DNA from: Hymenobacter piscis | GTDB taxonomy: Bacteria > Bacteroidota > Bacteroidia > Cytophagales > Hymenobacteraceae | DNA: 64,000 bases | Assembly (NCBI RefSeq): GCF_018760735.1 | Contig: NZ_JAHHZN010000014.1 | Location: 1-64,000, forward strand | Direction: 5' to 3' | Shown: piece by piece, positions 1-8,339 of the stretch | Layout: each line of letters starts with the position of its first letter | Numbering within the stretch: position 1 is the stretch's first letter | Notes under the pieces: generated by a model | Databases searched by the model: none | The model's input: only the letters and a program-made list of their open reading frames with translations | What the model was told of the DNA's origin: nothing | Made by a program: the position numbers and the translations under genes

Positions 1-1097
1 TGCTTGTAGTAGGTCGTCAGCAGCTGCACGCTGGCCAGGAAGAGGTTGCCGCCGTTGGTGGTCACGGTGGGGGAGTACCGGCACACCGGCCGAACGGACC
101 GGGCGGCTTTGTCGCCGGCGCGGGTGCCGTTATTCTGATACAGGAACTGCTGCAGCGGCTGGGGTCGGCAGTGACTATCCTGTTGGAGGCCCTGCGTGAA
201 TAGTCCGTTTGCCTCGGCCGGTTGGGCCGTTGGGAGTAACAGCTTCCGGATTCCAGCCAGTAGCCGGCTCAGCGTGGCATCCGCGTAGTCCTTCTTGCCG
301 CGCTGCCGGCGCGTAAAGATGCTCTGGCCGGTATCCTCCAGATCCAGGCACTGTTCAACGCCGTTCCAGCGGGGCAACCCGCCTTTGCCGTGCCGGTCGT
401 GGGTCGGGGCCGGCCAGCTGATAGGGATGCCGGCGCGGGTGAAAATCCCGAAGTACCGGACCCGGCTTTGCGGGGTGCCGTAGTTCGCCGCATCGAGCAG
501 GCGGCATTCGTAGTTGACGTACCCCATGCCTTTGAGCGTGGCCACCCACCGGCGGTAATACTCGCCCTTCCGGCTTTTGACCGGCACGTACACCGGCTCC
601 GGCTTTCCATCGGCTCCTTTCCGGTACACGATATGCCCTTTTTTGTCGCGCTTGGGCTCGGTCGGGCCCCAGTTGCGGAACTCCTTCACGTTTTCAATCA
701 TCAGGCACTTGGCATCGGCCGCCAGCGCAAAGCGGGGTAACTCCTCGGGTAGGGCCCGCTCCTGCTCGTCGCAGCTCATGCCGCCCCGGGCAATGCTATG
801 GTGGGTGCAACTGGGCGAGGCCCAGATAATGTCGGCTTTGCCCAGGTCGAACTCATTGGTCGCCCGCACGTCCGCGCAGAAGTGGCGGGTAGTCGGGTTG
901 TTGACTTTGTGGGTGGCCACGCACGTCGCGTTGTGGTTCAGCATGGCGGCCACGTCGTAGCCACCCGCCCGCTTCAGGCCCAGACTGCCCCCGCCGCACC
1001 CGCCGTAGTGGTCGTGCAGCCGTAAGCGGAACCCGGCCCGTAGCAGCTGTGCCACCGCTTCGAGCCCTTTCAGGTGAGAAATGGTCAGGGTTTTCAT
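1..1097 (-). CDS. DNA (cytosine-5) methyltransferase, C-terminus beyond window
   Basis: Methylates cytosine C5 in DNA using S-adenosylmethionine. The first 365 residues are visible; the gene runs off the left edge. Motif I appears as YGGCGGGSLGL (residues 31-41), the catalytic motif IV as SPSCTHHS (residues 94-101, nucleophile Cys97), motif VI as ENV (135-137) and a motif VIII-like QSRVRY further on. The PSCTHHS form of motif IV is typical of phage and plasmid enzymes, which usually stand alone without a restriction partner. The ATG directly follows the TAG of the upstream gene, so it is probably translationally coupled and is the last visible gene of the ParB operon. Likely role, by inference: protecting the element from host restriction. 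The family call is firm; the target sequence is unknown. Confidence 0.9.
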   Translation of the reverse strand, partial: MKTLTISHLKGLEAVAQLLRAGFRLRLHDHYGGCGGGSLGLKRAGGYDVAAMLNHNATCVATHKVNNPTTRHFCADVRATNEFDLGKADIIWASPSCTHHSIARGGMSCDEQERALPEELPRFALAADAKCLMIENVKEFRNWGPTEPKRDKKGHIVYRKGADGKPEPVYVPVKSRKGEYYRRWVATLKGMGYVNYECRLLDAANYGTPQSRVRYFGIFTRAGIPISWPAPTHDRHGKGGLPRWNGVEQCLDLEDTGQSIFTRRQRGKKDYADATLSRLLAGIRKLLLPTAQPAEANGLFTQGLQQDSHCRPQPLQQFLYQNNGTRAGDKAARSVRPVCRYSPTVTTNGGNLFLASVQLLTTYYK

Positions 1098-1514
1098 CTA
1101 CGCGGCCAGTTGCAGTTCCGCGGCCGGGGCCGCAATCCAGGTTACCAGCTGGTCGATGCTCCATCCCCGGCGCACCTGGTGCCAGCGGGCGGCCAGTTGG
1201 CCGAGGCGGTCGGCCGACAATTCCCACAACAACGCCCGCACCCGGCGAATCTGCCGGGCTTGGTGCCGCCGCCAGTTCTGCCAGCGGTGAAACTCTACGT
1301 GGCTGACGTGTTCCAGCTGCTGGTGCTCATCCTGCCAGCGGCCCAGCTCAGCCCGCAGGGACTGGGCGGCTCCCTCGCGGCGCACGGCCTGCCGGGCGGC
1401 CGTGCGGCCTTTGGTTCGCAGATGGGCAGGGCGGCTGCCACCGGCCAGCAATACACAGAATGAAACACCGTGAACGGTGACGCTGAAAGCGGGTAGGGTT
1501 GAGGCACGTAACAT
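1098..1514 (-). CDS. Unknown 138-residue Arg/Trp-rich protein
   Basis: I do not recognise this family. The ATG start chosen (MLRAS...) lies directly after a pyrimidine-rich leader resembling the window's dispersed CTTTCTyCCCAACCGCCC motif, which supports this start over the longer open frame beginning at 1589. The N-terminal 25 residues are hydrophobic. The rest is helical and rich in Arg, Gln, His and Trp (for example HRWQNWRRHQARQIRRVRAL), so nucleic-acid binding is possible but unproven. It sits between a small gene (20 bp upstream) and the cytosine methyltransferase, whose ATG abuts its stop. It is therefore part of the ParB-methyltransferase operon. Confidence 0.6.
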   Translation of the reverse strand: MLRASTLPAFSVTVHGVSFCVLLAGGSRPAHLRTKGRTAARQAVRREGAAQSLRAELGRWQDEHQQLEHVSHVEFHRWQNWRRHQARQIRRVRALLWELSADRLGQLAARWHQVRRGWSIDQLVTWIAAPAAELQLAA

Positions 1515-1534
1515 GGGCAATGGGGGATAAAGGG

Positions 1535-1768
1535 TTACAAATCGTATTTCCAGCGGAGGTAGCGCACGTAATGCACCGGGCAGCACCATCCGTAATTGCG
1601 CTCTATGCCTTCCAGCCCGCGGGCGTCCTGCTGGTCGTCAGGATGGGCGGGGGCCTGCTGGTCCGGCCAGCGGGGGCGGGGGCAGCAGCGGGGCAGAGGT
1701 CGGGGCCGCTCGTGGGCAGGGACAGGGGGCGGTAGGGCGAAAAGCTCCCCCTGTTGCCCGGCCCCCAT
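1535..1768 (-). CDS. Unknown 77-residue protein
   Basis: Small protein of unknown function. The first two thirds are proline-rich and low in complexity. The C-terminus (YGWCCPVHYVRYLRWKYDL) looks like a folded, conserved segment with a vicinal Cys pair. The ATG at 1768 lies 23 bp after the ParB-like gene stop, and the gene ends 20 bp before the next start, as expected inside an operon. A longer in-frame open frame runs up to 1993, but that part lies inside the ParB gene and is a shadow. Moderate confidence that it is expressed. Confidence 0.45.
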   Translation of the reverse strand: MGAGQQGELFALPPPVPAHERPRPLPRCCPRPRWPDQQAPAHPDDQQDARGLEGIERNYGWCCPVHYVRYLRWKYDL

Positions 1769-1791
1769 TGAGGGCCGGGCGGGGTGCTGGC

Positions 1792-3444
1792 TTACTTCTT
1801 CTTGGGCTTCCACGTAGTCAGGTCGTAGATGGCTCCCAACCGCTCCTGTAGCTGCTCTTTGAACCCGTCCTGAACTGCGGCCACCTTCATGCGCTTGGCT
1901 ACGTCCTGCTGGTTCTGCTCGTATTCCAAATCGGCGTTGTGGGTAATCATGGCCCACATCAGCAGGTGCATGGCCGAATCCAGCGTCTGGCAAGTGCGGT
2001 TAATCTGGTTGGTCATCCAGTCGCGCTCGGAATATTCCTCTTTGGTGCGCTTCTCCCAGCCGAACGTATCAATCAGGGTCTGTAAGGTCTGCTCGTCCAT
2101 CGTGCCGCGCCGGGCGCGGAACTTGTCGTCGATTACCACCCGCAGAATGCCGGTAATGTGCTCCGCTGAAACTGCCGCGTCCTCGTTGGTAATCCCGGCC
2201 AGCATCCGTTCCATCAGTACCGTTTTTTCCATTTCGGTAGTGGCCCGGCGTTGGCGGTTTTCCCTCATCACCTCGCCCCGCGTGGGCTGGTTGGACGTTA
2301 CGGCCTTGCCGCTGGGGGCTACCGCAGCAACGCCCTGCAAAATCACACGCTGCTTGTGCCCGGCCTTCGGCCCATCCACATACACGCCCCACACGCCTTC
2401 TTTCTTCTTGCGGGTCGTTTCGTACTTACTCGGGGCCAGCCCTTTATCCCCGTAGTAAAAATTACTCAGCAGCACGGCGGGCTGTTCTTCGGTGCTGAGT
2501 TCCTGCTGTTTGCGGCTGATTTCGGCGGTCAGCTTCGTGTTCCAGCAAGCCGCGTCTAGGCAGTTGTCTTTCTTGGCAAGCTCGGCAAACAGGACCGTAG
2601 CGCACCCGCTACGCTTGGGGCAGTTGCTGCAAGCCCCGGCCTCCGGCACCAGCTCCGCATCCGACAAGGGCCACGGCGCGGCCGACAGTACCCGGTTTTC
2701 CTGCTCCAACCACCCTTTCAGGCTGGAATGTTGCAGCGAGTACCGCCCGCCCCACTTGTCAAACAGCCGCTTCTGCACGTCGAGGGGCCAGCGGGCCAGT
2801 TCCTCCGCGCTACTCAGGGTTACCAGTCCGTCATACACGCCTTTCGTCCACTCAGCGGCCAGCTCCGTCAGCCCGCGCCGCTGGGCCACCCAGCGGGTGT
2901 CCTTACCCAGCATGGCGGCGACTTCCTGATACGTGCGGCCCGGCTCCCCCTCGCGCCCGGCCAGCAGCTGGGCCACGGCGGCGGCTTCATCCAGCGGGTG
3001 GGGGTTGCTGCGGTGCAGGTTCTCCACGATACGGGCGGCTTCGGCCTCCTGCTCGGTCATATCCAGCACCATTGCCCGAATCGTGGGCCACTCTAGCACC
3101 AGCTCGTGGGCGGCGAAGCGGCTAAAGCCCGCAGTCAGGGCGTAATTCTTGCCCTCAATCGGCTCCGGCAACCGGCGCATGGGCACGGCGTGAATCAGCC
3201 CACCCGTTGCGCGGATGCCCTCGGCCAACGATTCCAGGTCGGCCCGGTTCAGCTTCTCGCGCCGCTCCCGGTAGTTGAACGGCAGGTACACGTCGGAAAG
3301 GGGTACGTCCAGCAATTCGGCGGCGGCGCGGGTCGGCTGCTCGGCGGGCTGAACCGCCTCCGGCTGGGCCTCGTCGCCCCGTACTACGTTCATCACGGCT
3401 TCGGCTTCGGTGCCTTCGGTCAACAAAAGAGGTGCTGCGCTCAT
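1792..3444 (-). CDS. ParB/Spo0J-family DNA-binding protein with central Cys cluster
   Basis: ParB-type protein of 550 residues. After an acidic N-terminal tail come a ParB/Srx-like domain with GFSRFAAHEL (the GxxRxxA box) and ENLHRSNPHPLDEAAA (the ENxxRxxLxPxEEA box), and then a helix-turn-helix (TYQEVAAMLGKDTRWVAQR). A central segment carries Cys-rich CSNCPKRSGC and a later DNCLDAAC, a probable metal site known from some plasmid and phage ParB-like proteins. The C-terminal 200 residues are helical and unassigned. No ParA gene is visible. It is the first gene of a four-gene operon ending in a cytosine methyltransferase, and its promoter carries the shared TGATTCAAT palindrome. A role in partition, or as a KorB-like regulator of the palindrome promoters, is inference. 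Confidence 0.85.
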   Translation of the reverse strand: MSAAPLLLTEGTEAEAVMNVVRGDEAQPEAVQPAEQPTRAAAELLDVPLSDVYLPFNYRERREKLNRADLESLAEGIRATGGLIHAVPMRRLPEPIEGKNYALTAGFSRFAAHELVLEWPTIRAMVLDMTEQEAEAARIVENLHRSNPHPLDEAAAVAQLLAGREGEPGRTYQEVAAMLGKDTRWVAQRRGLTELAAEWTKGVYDGLVTLSSAEELARWPLDVQKRLFDKWGGRYSLQHSSLKGWLEQENRVLSAAPWPLSDAELVPEAGACSNCPKRSGCATVLFAELAKKDNCLDAACWNTKLTAEISRKQQELSTEEQPAVLLSNFYYGDKGLAPSKYETTRKKKEGVWGVYVDGPKAGHKQRVILQGVAAVAPSGKAVTSNQPTRGEVMRENRQRRATTEMEKTVLMERMLAGITNEDAAVSAEHITGILRVVIDDKFRARRGTMDEQTLQTLIDTFGWEKRTKEEYSERDWMTNQINRTCQTLDSAMHLLMWAMITHNADLEYEQNQQDVAKRMKVAAVQDGFKEQLQERLGAIYDLTTWKPKKK

Positions 3445-3470
3445 GGTGCTGATTATTGAGTTGTTGTTTA

Positions 3471-3519
3471 GTATTTATACGTTGATAACGTCTATTTTGA
3501 TTCAATAATTGCATCAAAA
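3471..3519 (-). promoter_or_regulatory. Shared-palindrome promoter of the ParB-methyltransferase operon
   Basis: The palindrome TTGATTCAAT-A-ATTGCATCAA (within 3495-3519) lies exactly 13 bp from the box CGTATAAATAC (3481-3471, read on the minus strand). The ParB ATG follows 27 bp after that box. The same arrangement recurs at seven other minus-strand promoters in this window. Confidence 0.7.
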
Positions 3520-3553
3520 AACAGATTATTTTCAGTATCTCGCCGCCTAAAAA

Positions 3554-3572
3554 TTTTCTCCCCAACCGCCCC
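3554..3572 (+). repeat. Dispersed pyrimidine motif, copy 1
   Basis: TTTTCTCCCCAACCGCCCC. Intergenic, between the HNH gene stop and the ParB operon palindrome. Directly after it comes a reversed GGGAGAGAAAA arm, so the region can also fold into a stem. Confidence 0.6.
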
Positions 3573-3605
3573 GATTTTCGCGCCGGGAGAGAAAAAAATA
3601 GGGGG

Positions 3606-4046
3606 CTAGGCCCCCTCGGTATAAGTTTCCAGTACCGCTTTGCACGTCCTGCTTCCCATAATGCGCCGGGCTCCTTCCGTGTCGAGGGGGGCTACGCGTT
3701 GGCGTTCCACCCGGCCAACAATCTCCTGGGCATCGCCGCCGATACGTTCAGCCACGCGGGCGGCAAACAGGCTTACGTCCCGGTCGCCTCGGGCCGTGTT
3801 GCACTTCATGCAGCAGGTAATCAGGTTGGTGGCCTTGTGGGTGCTGGCCGGCTGGCTGCGGGGCACGATGTGGTCAAGGGCCAGTTTTACGCCGGATTCT
3901 ACGCCGGCACCGCAATAGGCGCAGGCCAGTCCATCGCGCAGGTAGATAGCCAGGCGCTTATGCTGGCTAATCCAATTCATGCCGTGCCATACGGGAGTGG
4001 ACGAAGCGGCGGCGGCGGCGGGGGCGGAGGCGGTATTTTTTTTCAT
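3606..4046 (-). CDS. HNH endonuclease
   Basis: 146-residue HNH-family nuclease. The ββα-metal core is visible: CAYCG, then LALDHIVPRS, then NLITCCMKCNTARG, giving paired CxxC motifs for structural zinc and the His residues of the active site. An Ala-rich N-terminal linker precedes it. The ATG at 4046 (MKKNTAS) is chosen because a palindrome promoter lies just upstream; the longer frame to 4109 would run into that promoter. It is monocistronic with its own promoter. Possible roles are a homing or anti-phage nuclease or a restriction-type enzyme. The DNA target cannot be read from the sequence. Confidence 0.85.
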   Translation of the reverse strand: MKKNTASAPAAAAASSTPVWHGMNWISQHKRLAIYLRDGLACAYCGAGVESGVKLALDHIVPRSQPASTHKATNLITCCMKCNTARGDRDVSLFAARVAERIGGDAQEIVGRVERQRVAPLDTEGARRIMGSRTCKAVLETYTEGA

Positions 4047-4072
4047 AATAAAATCTTTATTGTTTGACTTAC

Positions 4073-4123
4073 AATAGGTTATACGTTTACTGCCGTGTTT
4101 TTGATTCAATAATTATATCAAAA
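4073..4123 (-). promoter_or_regulatory. Shared-palindrome promoter of the HNH gene
   Basis: The palindrome TTGATTCAAT-A-ATTATATCAA (within 4099-4123) sits 13 bp from CGTATAACCTATT (read on the minus strand from 4085). The HNH ATG starts about 40 bp further on. Confidence 0.65.
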
Positions 4124-4148
4124 TAAGTTGTATTTTGCCGAACCTTAC

Positions 4149-4166
4149 CTTTCTCCCAACCGCCCC
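4149..4166 (+). repeat. Dispersed pyrimidine motif, copy 2
   Basis: CTTTCTCCCAACCGCCCC, 17 bp before the ATG of the plus-strand gene at 4183 and 25 bp from the HNH promoter palindrome. Confidence 0.6.
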
Positions 4167-4182
4167 TTATTTCCGCTCTTTT

Positions 4183-4878
4183 ATGGCTCCATTATCCGGT
4201 TATCGAACCAGTTATAATACAATATGCTACAGCCTTAAAAAGTCAGATGCCCCCGCGGGCCTCCCCTTCGCCAGTTACTTGGTGCTGGACAGCCCGCCTC
4301 GTCCGTTTGTGTCGATGGCCGGCTGGCAGATGGAAGCGGAGCCGGGTCTGTGGCTGGATATTTTTAACAATGGCCCGTTGCCGGCCCAGCTTGATCAGCT
4401 GTCCGGGCAGCTATGGATTCCAACCTGGCCGAAAGAGGGCTGGATTCTGGAAGGGATTATGCAACCCGAGTACCTGGTACGCAAGCCTGATGAGCAGGCC
4501 GTACCATGGGCCTCGCTGGCTACCTCGTGGTGGGGCATTATTCGCGCGAATAAGGATCAATATCAGCAGTTCATCCAGCTGTCCGCGGTGCCGGTGCCGA
4601 CTTCTCTTTCCATGCTGGATTTAAAGCTGCTCACGTCCAGGGAAAGCCGCTACGGAGTCTATGAGCATCTGAATACCGGCGCCTACTACATCAGCTACGT
4701 GCTGCCGACTGAGTTTTTTCAGGAATACCTGGCCGGACCCTACACAATTGACGAACTGGTTAAGACCGGCAATCGAATTTTCCTGCGTCGCACGGGTATT
4801 GATACCGTGCTCGAAATGCTGGAAAAAAAGGGCCCTCAGAACGCATCGAGTAAAAAAAAAGTAGCTGAAAAGGTGTAA
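4183..4878 (+). CDS. Unknown 231-residue protein
   Basis: I do not recognise a family. The ATG at 4183 (MAPLSGYRT) is preferred over 4135 because the dispersed pyrimidine motif lies right before it. The protein looks soluble, with many aromatic residues (FVSMAGWQMEAEPGLWLDIF, WASLATSWWGII) and a strongly basic C-terminal tail (KKKVAEKV). No signal peptide or membrane segment is evident. It is convergent with the minus-strand pair at 5126-6588, and a bidirectional terminator lies between them. Confidence 0.75.
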   Translation: MAPLSGYRTSYNTICYSLKKSDAPAGLPFASYLVLDSPPRPFVSMAGWQMEAEPGLWLDIFNNGPLPAQLDQLSGQLWIPTWPKEGWILEGIMQPEYLVRKPDEQAVPWASLATSWWGIIRANKDQYQQFIQLSAVPVPTSLSMLDLKLLTSRESRYGVYEHLNTGAYYISYVLPTEFFQEYLAGPYTIDELVKTGNRIFLRRTGIDTVLEMLEKKGPQNASSKKKVAEKV

Positions 4879-5069
4879 AATCAGCCCCAAATTGGGAACG
4901 TGGGAAAGCATAATGGGAGCAAACGAGTACCCGGGGTTCCAGGCAATCAGCTTACCTTGTCGCACCGGAGCAGACATCCAGCAATGGAATTCAGCACCGC
5001 TGAAGACCGGTAAGAACTATTCCCAGATCCCCGCACCTACGCCCTTTTCCACAACCAAAGCAAACTACA

Positions 5070-5099
5070 AAAGCCCCGCATGTCTGCTGCGGGGCTTTT
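5070..5099. terminator. Bidirectional terminator
   Basis: Stem AAGCCCCGCA / TGCGGGGCTT with an A-rich left flank and T-rich right flank. It lies between the convergent genes ending at 4878 and 5126. Confidence 0.85.
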
Positions 5100-5125
5100 C
5101 GTGCAAAGTGGGAAGACGTGGCTTA

Positions 5126-5740
5126 TTAATTAAAAGACGTTCGTAGTAGCGGAGGCAACGGGCGTTGCAGCGGGCTGGAGTTCAGGTGGATGGTTGAGGC
5201 AGCCATCATCTGCCACAGGGGCAGGACAGAATCTTCCACCACCGCTAATGGCAACAAAGCGGCTGGCAGCTCCTCCATTTGCTTTTGCACGGCCGCCCGC
5301 AACGCCCCGGCCCATTCCGCCCCGGCCGTTACCTCCCGTAAAGCGCTCACCCGACCGGTATTGGTATCTACCAGGATCAGCAGCACGTTGCAGCCCTCGC
5401 TGGTCATCCACCGCTCCAGATGCTCATCCCGCTCCACCGGCAGCCGGGGGATTGCATCAAAGCAGCACATGCCTTCCACCTGCAGTACCAGGTGCGTTAG
5501 TTTCTGCTTGCCTTGGTACACGACCATGTTCAAGTCGTGGGTTGCCCAGCTCACTTTATCCTCCTCGGGCAACGGCGTGAAATACACCACCTGCAGCAAC
5601 GTCTCACTATCTTCTATCGGCAGATAGGCTATGGCCCCTTCCTCGCCGGCCGGCAAGCTCAACGGACGCTTATACGGATAGGGGTGGCCCACTTGCAGGA
5701 GGTTTTCGGCGGAAGTGTCGGAAGGCAGATAAGTCAACAT
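5126..5740 (-). CDS. Unknown 204-residue protein
   Basis: Soluble-looking protein of unknown function, starting MLTYLPSDTS at 5740. The longer frame to 5914 lies inside the preceding gene and is rejected. It contains a mid-protein VLLILVDTNTGRVSALREV stretch that looks like a β-strand core. It begins 11 bp after the stop of the 5752-6588 gene, so the two form an operon ending at the 5070-5099 terminator. Confidence 0.75.
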   Translation of the reverse strand: MLTYLPSDTSAENLLQVGHPYPYKRPLSLPAGEEGAIAYLPIEDSETLLQVVYFTPLPEEDKVSWATHDLNMVVYQGKQKLTHLVLQVEGMCCFDAIPRLPVERDEHLERWMTSEGCNVLLILVDTNTGRVSALREVTAGAEWAGALRAAVQKQMEELPAALLPLAVVEDSVLPLWQMMAASTIHLNSSPLQRPLPPLLRTSFN

Positions 5741-5751
5741 GGAATTAGACG

Positions 5752-6588
5752 TTAAGCAGAGAGTATATGGACGTTCAAAACGCGTTGCAATAACTGGTCC
5801 ACTGGGATGCCGACCAGTTCGCCAAACAGCTTCAACTGAGCGCAGGTGAACTCCCGGCCCTGCAGCGGCAGCTGTGTCATCTCCGTAGGTGGCAGGGCTA
5901 CGGTCAGCACCCATTCCAGCAACTCGCTGGCAGGTCGGTTAAGCAGCTGCGCCAACTGCTCAATCTGCGTGCAGGTCAGGCGCCCAGGCTCCGCCAGACG
6001 GGATTTCAACGTGCGCATGTCCGTTATGCCCAGCTGCTCGCGCGTTTTGCGCAGCGATACCCGGTGGGCGACCAGAATTGCTTCCAGGTCTGGCATTTCC
6101 TGCAGGCTTGCTGGGTTCTGATGAGGTACTTGTTTACGCGGCATGAGCAGTGGGATAAGTCCCGAAGATACGGCGGCTGGTAAGAAGACGTCCGGCCAGG
6201 CCTGGCGCAGCTCCTCACCGGCCGCTTGCAGAATTGGCCGGCGGTACCGCAGCAAGCTGAACTCCTGGCGCTCGGTGCTGGCAAAGAACACCTGGCGCAT
6301 CTGCTCGAGGCGAACCAAGCCACCCTGGATTGGCTGCTCACTTAGCAACAGCTGCAGTGGCTGGCCGCTCAAGTCGAAGTCCTGCCCGAGTTTGGTGGCC
6401 AGGGCCTCCAGCACCGCCGGCAACTGAGCCTCGCCGGCGTGGCGGCCGTCAACTCCTCGGGGCCGCTCGGCCAGGACCAGTATCATGGCCCCGTCACTGG
6501 TCCGGCTAAGCAGAATACGGCTCAGCCAACGCTCTTCCCGCTCATCCGGGAAAGGGTAGGTTTCAAATAGTACACTATCGGTAGCCAT
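5752..6588 (-). CDS. Unknown 278-residue protein with helical C-terminal repeats
   Basis: First gene of a two-gene operon. The N-terminal half is mixed α/β and unassigned. From about residue 170 there are two similar helical stretches that end alike: TCTQIEQLAQLLNRPASELLEWVL and TCAQLKLFGELVGIPVDQLLQRVL. Both resemble the recognition part of XRE-like helix-turn-helix domains, so a DNA-binding role is possible. The start ATG at 6588 (MATDSVLFETY) follows a 376-bp intergenic region with a large inverted repeat. Confidence 0.75.
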   Translation of the reverse strand: MATDSVLFETYPFPDEREERWLSRILLSRTSDGAMILVLAERPRGVDGRHAGEAQLPAVLEALATKLGQDFDLSGQPLQLLLSEQPIQGGLVRLEQMRQVFFASTERQEFSLLRYRRPILQAAGEELRQAWPDVFLPAAVSSGLIPLLMPRKQVPHQNPASLQEMPDLEAILVAHRVSLRKTREQLGITDMRTLKSRLAEPGRLTCTQIEQLAQLLNRPASELLEWVLTVALPPTEMTQLPLQGREFTCAQLKLFGELVGIPVDQLLQRVLNVHILSA

Positions 6589-6639
6589 GGATGGGGTAAA
6601 TTAAGATGTCCAGTAGCGGACTCAGGATGTAGTACGCAA

Positions 6640-6685
6640 GCAAGGTACAAAGTGTTGTAATGGATTACAACACTTTGTACCTTGC
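6640..6685. repeat. Perfect 21-bp inverted repeat with 4-nt loop
   Basis: Left arm 6640-6660 (GCAAGGTACAAAGTGTTGTA then A), loop TGGA, right arm 6665-6685, fully complementary. It lacks a T-run, so it is not an ordinary terminator. It lies between divergent genes (6588 minus, 6966 plus). Confidence 0.85.
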
Positions 6686-6746
6686 CCCCGTACAGCTACT
6701 CAGAAAGCCGGACCTGCCTCTACGGATTCAGCAGTGGCCATTTGCC

Positions 6747-6775
6747 TTGCCTACAGGAAATAAATATTACTTTTA
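6747..6775 (+). promoter_or_regulatory. Bacteroidetes-type promoter for the RiPP-like cluster
   Basis: TTG (6747-6749), an 18-bp spacer, then TACTTTTA (6768-6775). This is one base off the Bacteroidetes TAnnTTTG -7 element. The same -7 octamer with the same spacing precedes the precursor peptides at 11484-11491. Confidence 0.45.
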
Positions 6776-6965
6776 GGCGAGTTTTTGAATAGTTTTGCCG
6801 CAGATTTTCACTTGGCGGTAAAGTTCTGCAGCCGTTCGCTTCGTGGGTCTCGGCCCTTCTTTGCTCCTATTGCACTTTTTCTGCATTGCGCTAAAGTGCC
6901 CTTCCGCCTCCAGCACGCACACCTATCCGCTTTCGTCGTGTTGTTTCACTATTCCATTGTTTCCC

Positions 6966-8252
6966 GTGCATTTCATTCGTCACACTCTCGCCCTGGCCGG
7001 ACTACTGTGCGCTCTGCAGGCTCCTGCCCAACACGCTCCCGCAATTGATACCACCCGCCAGGTGCACCTGGCCAACGTGGACGTATCCCCGGCCGCGGCC
7101 GATACGAAAGGGTGGCTGCTGCTCGATGAAGGAATCAAGCTGGAGCTGGAAGGCGCCATGCACAACCTTTACAACTTCCACTACGACCGAGCGGAAAAGC
7201 AATTTCGAAGCCTGCGCCGGCGCTACCCCCAGCACCCGATGCCCTATTTCCTGATGGGCCTCACCCAGTGGTGGAAGATCATGCCCAGCAACGTCACCAA
7301 CCGGCAGTTTGATAAGGTGTTCTACGCCTACATGGATACGGCCATTGCGAAGGGCGAACGGCTGTACGAGGCGGATGACACGAACTTTGAAGCCAGCTTC
7401 CTGCTCTCGGCCGCTTACGGCTTCTCCGCCCGCCTGCACGCGGAACGGCACGACCTACGTAAGGCCACAGTTTACAGCAAACGCGCCCTGGAATACGTGC
7501 AACGCAGCCAGCAGGCCAACGGTCTGAGTCCGGAATTCCTCTTCGGCACGGCCCTTTTCAACTACTACGCCGTATCGGTGGCCGACGACTACCCTTTTTT
7601 ACGGCCCATTCTACTGTTCTTCCCGAAGGGCAACCGTACGCTGGGCCTGCAGCAGCTGCGCTCCACGTCGGAGAACGGATTCTACACGGGGGCTGAGGCC
7701 AGCTTTTTCCTGATGAAGATCCTGGCCAGCCCCAAAGAGAACGACGAGGCCGGGGCCCTGCGCATCGCGCGCCGGCTGGTGACCACGTATCCCGACAATG
7801 CCTACTTCCAGCGCTACTATGCGCTGCTGTGCTTCAATCAGGGCGAGTTCCGGGAGTGCGAGCGGGTCAGCCTCAACATCCTGGACAAGCTGAACCAGGG
7901 CCAAGCCGGCTACGAGTCCTTCAGCGGCCGGTATGCCACCTACTACCTGGGCTGGGTCCAGCAAACCAAATACAAGAACCTGTCGAAGGCCCGCGACTAT
8001 TACCAGCGGTGCATTGTGTTCTCCGAGCTGACGGAGATGACCAAGGGCGGGTACTACCTCTACGCCAATTATAACCTTGGCCGCATCGCCGAGGCCCAGC
8101 AGGATCTGCGCGCCGCCCACCACTACTACCAGACGGTGCTGAAGCAGGCTGACCGTTCTTCCTCCATGTATTCGACGGCGAAAGCCTTTCTGCGTCAGCA
8201 TCGAGCTACCCGCCTGACCGACGCCGCGCCCGCCAGCTACTCCGCCCGCTGA
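6966..8252 (+). CDS. Secreted TPR-like protein, first gene of RiPP-like cluster
   Basis: Exported, helical-repeat protein of about 428 residues. The GTG at 6966 is chosen because it gives a clean signal peptide (basic HFIRH, hydrophobic TLALAGLLCAL, cleavage near QAPAQ); the longer frame from 6843 is not signal-like. The mature part is built of tetratricopeptide-like helical pairs (for example YSKRALEYVQRSQ and ARDYYQRCIVFSEL). Its end is 87 bp before the fusion enzyme and on the same strand, so it is probably co-transcribed. It may act as a periplasmic partner or immunity or transport factor for the peptide product. That role is inference from position. Confidence 0.75.
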   Translation: MHFIRHTLALAGLLCALQAPAQHAPAIDTTRQVHLANVDVSPAAADTKGWLLLDEGIKLELEGAMHNLYNFHYDRAEKQFRSLRRRYPQHPMPYFLMGLTQWWKIMPSNVTNRQFDKVFYAYMDTAIAKGERLYEADDTNFEASFLLSAAYGFSARLHAERHDLRKATVYSKRALEYVQRSQQANGLSPEFLFGTALFNYYAVSVADDYPFLRPILLFFPKGNRTLGLQQLRSTSENGFYTGAEASFFLMKILASPKENDEAGALRIARRLVTTYPDNAYFQRYYALLCFNQGEFRECERVSLNILDKLNQGQAGYESFSGRYATYYLGWVQQTKYKNLSKARDYYQRCIVFSELTEMTKGGYYLYANYNLGRIAEAQQDLRAAHHYYQTVLKQADRSSSMYSTAKAFLRQHRATRLTDAAPASYSAR

Positions 8253-8339
8253 TATCCGCTCCTGCCCCGTCCTGTGCCATTGTCGTAGCACCCTACCGAA
8301 TGGTAGGTGGCCCGCATTCCTCACCTTGATGCCATTATC

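Noticed and set aside
4892..5146. 84-residue plus-strand open frame
   Set aside because: It runs through the terminator stem at 5070-5099 and has no coding-like codon use.
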